From: an uncultured Collinsella sp.
GTDB taxonomy: Bacteria > Actinomycetota > Coriobacteriia > Coriobacteriales > Coriobacteriaceae
Length of the DNA stretch: 18,358 bases
Direction: 5' to 3'
NCBI GenBank assembly: GCA_902467875.1
Contig: CABQWP010000043.1
Location: forward strand, 1-18,358
Positions 7,223 through 13,402 of the stretch are shown here, one piece after another. The notes below the pieces were generated by a model, which was not told where the DNA came from, did no database searches, and was given only the letters and a program-made list of their open reading frames with translations. The number at the start of each line of letters is the position of its first letter. Within the stretch, counting starts at the first letter, position 1. The position numbers and the translations under genes were made by a program.

Positions 7223-9507
7223 ACGGCGGCGGACTTTTTGGCCGGCGTGGCTTTCTCAACCGTCTTGCTCACCGTGGTGGTCGTAGCCGGCTTGGCCGCG
7301 GGTTTGGTCTCGGGCTTCACTTCGGGCTTGGTCTCGGGCTTAACCTCAGGCTGCGGTGTCGGCTTGGGATCCGGCGTAGGTTGCGGATCGGGAGTCGGCG
7401 TGGCTTCAGGCGTAAAGGTCAGATCGGTGTTGAGCCACAGGGTGTAGATCCAGCCGCTGTCCTCATCGGATACGCTATCCGCGACCTGGTAGCCGCACTC
7501 CTGGCCGTTGATCATCAGCTTGGTGTCGGGCGTGAAGTAGAAGCCGCGCGCGGACTTGAGGTAGATGCCGTAGCGATAGGTCACGCCAGGCTTAAAGGCG
7601 TCGATGTGATTCGTAATGTTCTGATCCCAGAACTTCTGAGAGTTCACTTCGCTGCCATCGCTGCCCGTCCAGAACTCACACTGAGGAAGGGAGTTGGAGG
7701 CCGTCGGAACATTCGCCGTAAAGACCGGCTTGTCGCCCGCCTTAAAGATAGTCGTGGCGCCGTTGATCTCGATAACGTCGATTGCCCGCCATTCATCAAT
7801 CGGCTGCTCGCACAGCATATTGTCAGTGTGTGGCGCGAAGACGCCGTTGGCGGTCTTGATGTGGTGCGCCCAATGACCGTTGACGTTCATTTCGCAGTCA
7901 TCAGCCACGGTATTGTCGCCCTTGAGCCTCAGCTCAACGGAATACATGTAGAACTTGCCCTCTTCGAAGTGGTCGATCTTCTTCATGCCCGGCGTGTACA
8001 TTGCGGGATCGGAATACCAGAAGGCAACGGGCTTGAGCTCCGCAGGGTCGCTGCCATCCATCTCTTCCCAGCACTCATAGGCGATCTCATACTTATCGGC
8101 ATCGGCGGCAGGAATCGTCGCGGTCGCACGCGGCGCCTCGCCGGGCGCATAATCGGTTTTCACATCGTTGACGTTTAGATTCTCAAGAGCTTCGTTTTCC
8201 GACGAAGCAGGCATCGTAATTGTTTTAATAGCAGGGACATACAGGAATTCTCCGCTTAGACTCGACTTTACGGTTTCCCCGTTTACGGTAACAACGGTTT
8301 CATCGCTGAAGGAATATCCGTCTTTTGGCTTCAGCATAAGAGAATACACGTACTCTTTCCCGCTTTTAAACTTTGTAATAGTCGGCAGGGAACCATGTGA
8401 GCCGTTATCGGAATACCAGGCAGCAACGGGTTCGTTGTTTTCAAATTCCTGCCAGCATTCATAAGCGATTTCGTATTTATCTGCATCGTAGTTAGGGACA
8501 CCTGCCGTCGCCTGCGGACCAGTATCCAGCTGCCAATTGAAGTTCGTATTCTGAACATTGGCAAAGGAGATGGATTCCGATTCTGATTCCGCTGCCGGGA
8601 TAACAAGGCACGCCCTCTCGTAGACATGGGTGCGGGTGTAGTAGTCATCCCGGATCTCGTTAATAGTGGGTTTCCCGGTCGCCTCGGTATCTCCTTTAAA
8701 GGCGTCGTCCGGATCACCGATGATGATATTCCCGGGCTCTGTACCCGTATACGTAAGCTTGGATCCATCATAGGTGGTCGTCATCTTGGACTTATTCTCC
8801 TTGTACTCCGTAAAGTACTTCTGCTCCTCCTTCTGTCTCTGAATCTTGCTGATATCCAGGGTAAGCGTTGTTTTATTGCTCGCACTGTCATACGCCGCAT
8901 GGACGATCAAGTCCCCCAGGCCGATAAAAGTCAAAGCGCTACCATCGAGAGCAGACTGGTCTCCATCTACAAGGGCAATCCCCTTCACATACTCAATCGT
9001 TTCTTCTTTCTTGATGTCGGTGTAATTGTTCCGCACCGTAATATTGACCCTAACGCCGCTGCCGCCAACAACATCGGTCACACCGCAGGGCATGATGGCG
9101 TCATTCGCCGGCGTGGCGGCGTTGTCGCTGGGAGTATTTTGTTCAGCGGGTGCCGCATCGTTGGATTCATCGGTGGCGCCAGTCGGGGCCGTCTGCTGAG
9201 GCTCAGCGGTGGCTTGCGCCGCCGGAGCAGCATCGGCTGCAGGCACGGTCGAAGCGGCTGGTGCGGTCGTTGCGGCCGTATCCTCCGCAACCGTCGGCGT
9301 CACCGGAGCCGCGGCAACTTCATCCGTCCCAGCGGCGGGATCGGCGCATTCCGTCGCCAGCGCCACGCTCGGCAGCAGCAGCTGGCCGACCATAAGCGCA
9401 CACGCGCCGGCGCAAGCTATTTTGGCACCCACACAACACCGGGTACCGTGAACCAGCGAGCAGGTGCGCTCACGCTGAGTTTGCTTATCAAAGTGGCTTC
9501 CGCACAT
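7114..9507 (-). CDS. LAxTG-anchored surface protein with three tandem repeat domains
   Basis: A 797-residue secreted protein, probably wall-anchored. The ATG at 9507 is preferred because AAGGAGGG lies just upstream; the longer frame would begin inside a repeated hairpin. Visible parts: a long signal peptide (~1-51, ending ALA); an Ala/Thr/Pro-rich linker to ~138; a beta-rich domain at ~145-310; three consecutive domains of about 110-135 residues (~313-431, 441-576, 577-701), two of which share the exact peptide DADKYEIAYECW; a Pro/Lys/Glu stalk; LAATG (763-767), a hydrophobic helix and KRRKR. The repeats fit no family I can name; an Ig-like or adhesin stalk role is inference. Codon use in the N-terminal half and first repeat is clearly more AT-rich than in repeats 2 and 3. 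Confidence 0.87.
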   Translation of the reverse strand: MCGSHFDKQTQRERTCSLVHGTRCCVGAKIACAGACALMVGQLLLPSVALATECADPAAGTDEVAAAPVTPTVAEDTAATTAPAASTVPAADAAPAAQATAEPQQTAPTGATDESNDAAPAEQNTPSDNAATPANDAIMPCGVTDVVGGSGVRVNITVRNNYTDIKKEETIEYVKGIALVDGDQSALDGSALTFIGLGDLIVHAAYDSASNKTTLTLDISKIQRQKEEQKYFTEYKENKSKMTTTYDGSKLTYTGTEPGNIIIGDPDDAFKGDTEATGKPTINEIRDDYYTRTHVYERACLVIPAAESESESISFANVQNTNFNWQLDTGPQATAGVPNYDADKYEIAYECWQEFENNEPVAAWYSDNGSHGSLPTITKFKSGKEYVYSLMLKPKDGYSFSDETVVTVNGETVKSSLSGEFLYVPAIKTITMPASSENEALENLNVNDVKTDYAPGEAPRATATIPAADADKYEIAYECWEEMDGSDPAELKPVAFWYSDPAMYTPGMKKIDHFEEGKFYMYSVELRLKGDNTVADDCEMNVNGHWAHHIKTANGVFAPHTDNMLCEQPIDEWRAIDVIEINGATTIFKAGDKPVFTANVPTASNSLPQCEFWTGSDGSEVNSQKFWDQNITNHIDAFKPGVTYRYGIYLKSARGFYFTPDTKLMINGQECGYQVADSVSDEDSGWIYTLWLNTDLTFTPEATPTPDPQPTPDPKPTPQPEVKPETKPEVKPETKPAAKPATTTTVSKTVEKATPAKKSAAVLAATGDTTAMTVTALGIAGATVAAAGIAATKRRKR

Positions 9508-9511
9508 AACG

Positions 9512-9519
9512 CCCTCCTT
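9512..9519 (-). promoter_or_regulatory. Ribosome binding site deciding the start of the second surface protein
   Basis: The minus strand reads AAGGAGGG, then GCGTT-type spacing to the ATG at 9507. It excludes the ATG 24 codons upstream, which would force translation through the hairpin at 9532-9566. Confidence 0.8.
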
Positions 9520-9531
9520 GGTCGTAGGGAC

Positions 9532-9566
9532 ACCACCACAAAGGTGCCTGTCCCCTTTGTGGTGGT
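9532..9566. repeat. GGGGACAGGCACC hairpin, copy 2, in the leader of the second surface gene
   Basis: Perfect 13-bp arms at 9532-9544 and 9554-9566 with loop TGCCTGTCC. The 35 bp are identical to 12561-12595. It lies between the putative operator (9602-9640) and the ribosome binding site, so a transcript starting near the operator would fold it in its 5' leader. It may be a repeat insertion; a role as attenuator is possible but the T-run is missing. Confidence 0.75.
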
Positions 9567-9601
9567 CCTGTACCACCAAGATGTGTCAAATGACTCCGTA
9601 T

Positions 9602-9640
9602 GCCTAGGTTCGTAGATGTGAACCTAGGCCTCTACCTGCG
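9602..9640. promoter_or_regulatory. Putative operator between surface gene and LuxR-type regulator
   Basis: Arms GCCTAGGTTC (9602-9611) and GAACCTAGGC (9620-9629) are perfect reverse complements around an 8-nt centre, followed by TCTACCTGCG at 9631-9640. The core and box repeat the arrangement at 6838-6879 with the same 8-nt and 4-nt gaps. It lies in the 224-bp divergent region, 94 nt from the surface-protein ATG and 92 nt from the regulator start, where one site could control both genes. Confidence 0.65.
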
Positions 9641-9688
9641 GTTTAATTCAATATGATTTCACCATCGCCACACTCGTCCCGGGAACGC

Positions 9689-9694
9689 TACAAT
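9689..9694 (+). promoter_or_regulatory. Possible -10 box of the LuxR-type regulator
   Basis: TACAAT lies about 38 nt before the TTG start. The best -35 at 18 nt upstream (TCGCCA, 9665-9670) is poor, so this is a weak call that might depend on an activator. Confidence 0.35.
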
Positions 9695-9731
9695 CGAGGA
9701 CACGATCATTCGTCCACCCAAAGGACTGTCC

Positions 9732-11135
9732 TTGAACCTGAGCAAGCCTAAAATTAACGCGCTTTTGGCACTCGCGCTCTTTACCTTCGTCTTCCTTGCC
9801 GCCGAGTTTCGCTTCGATATCAATATCGGGCTACTCGCCGGCGCCGAGCGCGTTGTGCTCGCACAGGGCCTTATCCTTGGCGCCAGCGTGATCGGCTTTA
9901 TCGGATACGCTCCGTTGCTTGATCATGCGCAGCGCAAAGGCCAGCCTCAGGCAGTTGTCAGTGCCGCCGTCCCTATCGCCATCTTGGGGCTGATTCAGAT
10001 CCAGTCCCCCACGGCCCCGCTTGCCCTCGAGATTCTGGGCTGCCTCGCATTCCTCGGACTCGGCCTGTTAGGCGCCGCAGCGCACCACGCCTTTTCGTTG
10101 GCATTCCAAGATGATCCCAAGCTCGCCACCGGTGCGGGAGCGGCCTATGCCGCGGGCATCCTGATGCAGTTCGCCGTCAACCTGCTCAATTGCGGTGGCA
10201 TCGTCGAGCTCATCGTCCTTGGCGCAGCGACTATCGCCATCTCCGCCCTCAGCGTCGTTCCCCAAAAGGCCGCCGAGAGCTCCAACTCCGCCATCAATCC
10301 CTTTATTGAGCCCTCTCATGCCCTCGCCAAACAGTCATGCTGGAGCATCGCGCTCGTCATGATTCTTGCCTGCTTGTTCTCGACCCTCGACAACGTGGTC
10401 ACACTCTCCAACGCCCACGGCACCATTGCCGTGCAAACCTGGCCGCGCCTCTTTTTGGCGGCAAGCGGCCTTGCCGCCGGTCTTATCTTTGACCTTGCCG
10501 AGCGCCGCTACATGGGACTTGTCATGCTCGGCATCGCCGTGCTCTCGACCATTTCCATCCTGGCCGTGGAGGCCGGCGCCGATCCCAACCTGGGCCTTGT
10601 CGTCTTTTATCTGAGTTCGGGCTTTTTTGTCACGTTCTTTACCGCCACCTTTACACAGCTGGCACCGCGCATGCATGCGCCCGCCCTCTGGGCCGGCATG
10701 GGACGCGCCGCCAACAATGTATGCGCATTCACTACATCGGGCCTCTCGCTGGCGCTCGTAACCTCGGACAACGTTGCCCTCATTATGATCGGCGCGCCCG
10801 TTTTGCTCGTCGCCGCCTGCGCGGCATTCGTGGCAGCCGGCCTGTTTCGCCTGCCCCAAACCGAGCAGGAGCGCGAGCGCGAGCAACTGGCAAAAGAAGC
10901 ACTCACCGCCCCCACCATCGAAGAGCAACGCCAGGCCTTCATCGCCGACCACGCTCTCACCCCGCGCGAAGTCGACGTGCTCATAGCCGTGACCCAGGAT
11001 GAACGCCCGCTCAAGCAGGTCGCCGAGGAACTCGGCATCTCGATGCGCATGGTACAGCGCCACCTGAGCTCTATCTACCAAAAGACCGACACGCAGACGC
11101 GCGCCGGTCTCGCCAAAGCCTTCCCCTCTGCCTAA
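9732..11135 (+). CDS. Membrane-embedded LuxR-family transcriptional regulator (about 12 TM helices plus HTH)
   Basis: 467 residues. The TTG start is used because AAAGGA at 9720-9725 lies 6 nt before it and the next ATG is near residue 145. Residues ~10-371 form about 12 hydrophobic segments resembling a major-facilitator core; a charged linker (~375-404) follows, rich in Glu and Arg; residues ~408-460 are a LuxR/GerE-type helix-turn-helix starting LTPREVDVL, with recognition helix SMRMVQRHLSSIY. Such hybrids are very common in Coriobacteriia and are thought to act as membrane-bound one-component sensors, often controlling adjacent genes. It is divergent from the second surface gene and next to the shared palindrome, making these surface genes its likely targets (inference). 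The ligand is unknown. Confidence 0.88.
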   Translation: MNLSKPKINALLALALFTFVFLAAEFRFDINIGLLAGAERVVLAQGLILGASVIGFIGYAPLLDHAQRKGQPQAVVSAAVPIAILGLIQIQSPTAPLALEILGCLAFLGLGLLGAAAHHAFSLAFQDDPKLATGAGAAYAAGILMQFAVNLLNCGGIVELIVLGAATIAISALSVVPQKAAESSNSAINPFIEPSHALAKQSCWSIALVMILACLFSTLDNVVTLSNAHGTIAVQTWPRLFLAASGLAAGLIFDLAERRYMGLVMLGIAVLSTISILAVEAGADPNLGLVVFYLSSGFFVTFFTATFTQLAPRMHAPALWAGMGRAANNVCAFTTSGLSLALVTSDNVALIMIGAPVLLVAACAAFVAAGLFRLPQTEQEREREQLAKEALTAPTIEEQRQAFIADHALTPREVDVLIAVTQDERPLKQVAEELGISMRMVQRHLSSIYQKTDTQTRAGLAKAFPSA

Positions 11136-11140
11136 AACAA

Positions 11141-11173
11141 AAACCACCACAAAGGCCCCCTTTGCGGTGGTTT
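11141..11173 (+). terminator. Terminator hairpin of the LuxR-type regulator, short-loop form
   Basis: Arms at 11141-11155 and 11159-11173 match with one G-U-compatible mismatch and a 3-nt CCC loop, ending in TTT, 5 nt after the stop codon. Positions 11131-11155 are identical to 12550-12574, so the stop codon itself lies inside a repeated sequence. Confidence 0.7.
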
Positions 11174-11202
11174 GAGCGGAGCAGAAGGCCACTCTGCCAG
11201 TT

Positions 11203-11261
11203 TGTCTCAGTCTGTAACAGATAGGCCCCTAAAAGCAGGCTTATTGTTACAGATCGAGACA
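11203..11261. repeat. Inverted-repeat element, copy 4 of 4
   Basis: The 17-bp arms at 11203-11219 and 11245-11261 carry two mismatches and flank a 25-nt spacer. It lies between the convergent regulator and ATPase genes and ends 39 nt past the ATPase stop codon, almost the same distance as copies 1 and 3 from their genes. Confidence 0.75.
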
Positions 11262-11300
11262 GTAAAGGGACACGAAGCGATCCTTCGCAGCAACGACCCT

Positions 11301-12416
11301 CTAGTAAAGCGATGCGACATATCGGCCAAAGCCTGGCAATGCAAACTCAAAACGTCCTTGTAGAGGCTCTTCAATTACCCCAGCCTCTACCAGACGCTTT
11401 TTATACGTTGAAATCGAACCGGAACTCTTCTTAAGCCTCGCTGCCAGCTCTTGCCTGGTCGTCGTCCCAACCGGATTCATTGCACGAAGAAATTCAAGGT
11501 CCCCTCGTGAAAGTTCCGCCGCTGTTGAAGCGAAAACTCGCGATTCCAGCTCCTCTTGCGCAAGTTTCGCGCCTCGTTCGACATCCTCAATAGAAACCTC
11601 GGAGGCTTGGCGCGAAGCATTCCATGCCCGATACCCCACCAACTGGAACATAAATGGAAAGCCATCGATCGCCTTGGCAGCGAGGTCAATCGCCTCATCA
11701 GAAATCGTCTTGCCGCCGTCCTCAATCGTTAGTCGAAACGCTTCTTTTACCTCAGTCGGTGAAATTGATCCCAGCGAATGTTGAGCCGCGCGACGAAGAA
11801 ACGATGTCGATTTCCCCGTCAGCAGCGCCAGCACGCGAAACGGCAGCCCCGCCATAAGCAAAGCTACCTTTTTATTCTCGCTTACAAAGTGCTGGTAGGT
11901 AGTAACAAGCTCCGTCATTTGCGCAAACGATACATCCACTTCGTCAACGGCGATAAGCACCCCGGTGTCAGTCGCTTCAAGCTGAGCAAACAAAGCGTTC
12001 ATCTTAGTACGCCAGTTAGCGCCCTCAAATTCAACATCGATGTTTTCCCAGCTCATGCTTCCTACGTGGGCAATGCCGACACTGTTCACACGCCTAGAAG
12101 CGGGCTTTTCGATCAGATGGGCGGCTGATTCGTTGAGGCGCTGCAAAATGTCTTCGAGCATCCCCTCCGAGGCCGTCACATTCGCTGTAATCCAGCCCTC
12201 TTGCTGGGCGCGGTACGACAGATATGCCAAAAGCGCCGTTTTACCTGTACCACGTGCACCATAGAAAACCGAGCAAAGATTGGGATCGGAGTCGTCATTT
12301 TCAAACGCCAGCACCATATCATCGATGATTTGCTCACGGCCGGCCATATACGCCGGTACACGTCCGAACATCGGCGTGAATGGATTTGCCTGCCTGTACG
12401 CCGTCGGTGCCGCCAT
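11301..12416 (-). CDS. Orphan AAA+ ATPase with C-terminal winged helix (ORC/archaeal-ATPase-like)
   Basis: 371 residues. The ATG at 12416 follows AAGGGAGG (12421-12428) by 4 nt; the longer open frame runs through a non-coding tandem repeat. Walker A is GARGTGKT (53-60); Walker B is GVLIAVDE (152-159); a sensor-1-like strand ends AGLP (189-192); an Arg-rich helix, FLRRAAQ (207-213), may hold the arginine finger. Residues ~301-371 form a winged helix-turn-helix with recognition segment SGSISTYKKRLVEAG. The plan resembles Orc1/Cdc6-like and archaeal-type ATPases, found singly in many actinobacterial genomes with no settled role; ATP-dependent DNA binding is the safest reading. No partner gene adjoins it. 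It lies between 25-bp direct repeats (11131-11155, 12550-12574), suggesting acquisition as a unit. Confidence 0.85.
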   Translation of the reverse strand: MAAPTAYRQANPFTPMFGRVPAYMAGREQIIDDMVLAFENDDSDPNLCSVFYGARGTGKTALLAYLSYRAQQEGWITANVTASEGMLEDILQRLNESAAHLIEKPASRRVNSVGIAHVGSMSWENIDVEFEGANWRTKMNALFAQLEATDTGVLIAVDEVDVSFAQMTELVTTYQHFVSENKKVALLMAGLPFRVLALLTGKSTSFLRRAAQHSLGSISPTEVKEAFRLTIEDGGKTISDEAIDLAAKAIDGFPFMFQLVGYRAWNASRQASEVSIEDVERGAKLAQEELESRVFASTAAELSRGDLEFLRAMNPVGTTTRQELAARLKKSSGSISTYKKRLVEAGVIEEPLQGRFEFALPGFGRYVASLY

Positions 12417-12461
12417 AAAGCCTCCCTTGAACTCATACAACTTAATTATGCCCCTACAATC

Positions 12462-12514
12462 TTTAAGTATTTTGAGCATCTTTGAGTTTTTTGAGCATCT
12501 TTGAGTTCTTTGAG
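12462..12514 (-). repeat. Tandem CTCAAA repeat upstream of the ATPase gene
   Basis: The plus strand carries TTTGAG at 12471, 12481, 12490, 12500 and 12509, plus a TTTAAG variant at 12462. This is a 19-bp tandem unit made of two half-units 9-10 bp apart. The period is not a multiple of three, so it is not a peptide repeat. Near-helical spacing 50-100 bp before the ATPase ATG suggests a cooperative protein-binding array, perhaps autoregulatory, or a simple slippage repeat. Confidence 0.65.
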
Positions 12515-12557
12515 TGATCGGCCCCCGCAGAACCAGTTGACTTTCTCCGCCTAAAAC

Positions 12558-12600
12558 AAAAACCACCACAAAGGTGCCTGTCCCCTTTGTGGTGGTTTTT
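12558..12600 (-). terminator. Strong terminator of the cytidylate-kinase-like gene; GGGGACAGGCACC hairpin copy 3
   Basis: Perfect 17-bp arms at 12558-12574 and 12584-12600 with a 9-nt loop. The hairpin begins 6 nt after the kinase stop codon and ends in a T-run on the minus strand (TTTTTGTTTT). The A/T-flanked symmetry means it could also work on the plus strand. Its core of 35 bp is identical to 9532-9566. Confidence 0.8.
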
Positions 12601-12606
12601 GATCGG

Positions 12607-13230
12607 TTAGCCTTCGAGCTGCGCCACTTTGTAGCGGTAGGCGGCGGCGATGACGTCTTTACAACCCTCGCGGCCCAGCTTGGCGCGGTTGACGACGATG
12701 TCCTTGCCGCTCGTCATCTTCCACTTGCCGGCGCTGTAGCGCTTGTAGAATGCCTCGCGCGCCTTCTGCTGCTGTTTAACTAGCTTGGCGCCCTTCTTTT
12801 TGTTGAGGCCGCGCTTTTTGCGCACGATCTCGACGCGGTCCTCAAAGGGAGCGGTCACCAATACGGCAATGTGGTTGGGGTTGTTACGCAGCAGGTAATC
12901 GGACAGGCGGCCTTCGATAATGCAGCTCTCGGTCTCACCCAGATCCAAAATCACCTGGCTCATCTTTTGGAACAACTTGTCCGAGTACGAACGCGCATCG
13001 TAACGGTCGGGCAGAAAAGCCATGTTCTCCACGGCCAGGCGCTCGTCGTAAGCGGCCATCTTGTCGAGCGACTCGCCCGCGCGCAGCGAAGCACGCACCA
13101 GCAGCTCGTTATCGTACAGCGGAATCCCCAACTCGTTGGCGAGGATGCGTCCGATCTCGTGGCCCTCGGCACCAAAGTCGCGCGCGATGGTAATGACCAC
13201 GGGGCTCTTTTTGTTCTCCAGATCGCTCAT
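12607..13230 (-). CDS. Cytidylate-kinase-like protein (Cytidylate_kin2 family)
   Basis: 207 residues; the ATG at 13230 follows AAAGGA (13237-13242). The N-terminus ITIARDFGAEGHEIGRILA (13-31), then LGIPLYDNELL, matches the family pattern of a strand, a modified phosphate loop, and a helix followed by LG-(I)-x-(F/Y)-YD. The canonical GxxGxGK[ST] loop is replaced by FGAEGHE (19-25), as is usual in this subfamily, where GSGGREI-like loops are typical. IIEGR at 104-108 and a basic lid segment around 137-152 (RKKRGLNKKKG) are also present. True CMP kinase activity is unproven for the family, so a nucleotide-kinase-like function is as far as I go. It is monocistronic with its own terminator. Confidence 0.82.
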   Translation of the reverse strand: MSDLENKKSPVVITIARDFGAEGHEIGRILANELGIPLYDNELLVRASLRAGESLDKMAAYDERLAVENMAFLPDRYDARSYSDKLFQKMSQVILDLGETESCIIEGRLSDYLLRNNPNHIAVLVTAPFEDRVEIVRKKRGLNKKKGAKLVKQQQKAREAFYKRYSAGKWKMTSGKDIVVNRAKLGREGCKDVIAAAYRYKVAQLEG

Positions 13231-13247
13231 CGCGATTCCTTTCTAAC

Positions 13248-13280
13248 AAATGAGAAATAGGCGATTCCTGATTCTCATTT
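13248..13280 (-). promoter_or_regulatory. Inverted repeat upstream of the kinase-like gene
   Basis: Perfect 9-bp arms AAATGAGAA (13248-13256) and TTCTCATTT (13272-13280), about 20-50 nt before the ATG. The sequence GGAATCGC occurs once between the arms and again at the ribosome binding site (minus strand), a short direct repeat. It could be an operator or a leader hairpin; no regulator is obvious. Confidence 0.45.
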
Positions 13281-13294
13281 TGTCACTTACGACC

Positions 13295-13402
13295 GTCCTG
13301 GTTTCCCAAGTGCGGCAGATTGCCCCGAAAGAGGAGCGCCGCGTACTAAATGTACGCAAGCGACGATTGAGGGGCAAGATGCCGTGCTTGGGGAAGCAGG
13401 AC
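13295..13402. repeat. 108-bp imperfect palindrome after the ABC transporter operon
   Basis: The outer arms 13295-13326 and 13371-13402 match at 26 of 32 positions. At the centre GCGTAC (13341-13346) and GTACGC (13352-13357) flank 5 nt. The outer end just touches the stop codon of the last permease gene (13402-13404). It can fold as a long hairpin in either strand and may terminate the operon, but its length and GGGGCAA/TTGCCCC blocks look more like a dispersed palindromic repeat or miniature element. Confidence 0.7.

Noticed and set aside
9508..9579. 24-codon N-terminal extension of the second surface protein
   Set aside because: It would be translated from the repeated hairpin and would bury the signal peptide; a strong ribosome binding site points to the ATG at 9507.
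83..11261. Inverted repeats as classical intrinsic terminators
   Set aside because: The 25-nt loop is long and no T-run follows either arm, so intrinsic termination is not supported, although a Rho-linked or processing role remains possible.
11273..11287. Small hairpin CGAAG/CTTCG after the ATPase stop codon
   Set aside because: Only 5 bp with no T-run; too likely by chance to list as a terminator.
12417..12569. 51-codon N-terminal extension of the AAA+ ATPase
   Set aside because: It runs through the terminator-like hairpin and a 19-bp tandem repeat that does not keep frame; the ATG at 12416 has a good ribosome binding site.
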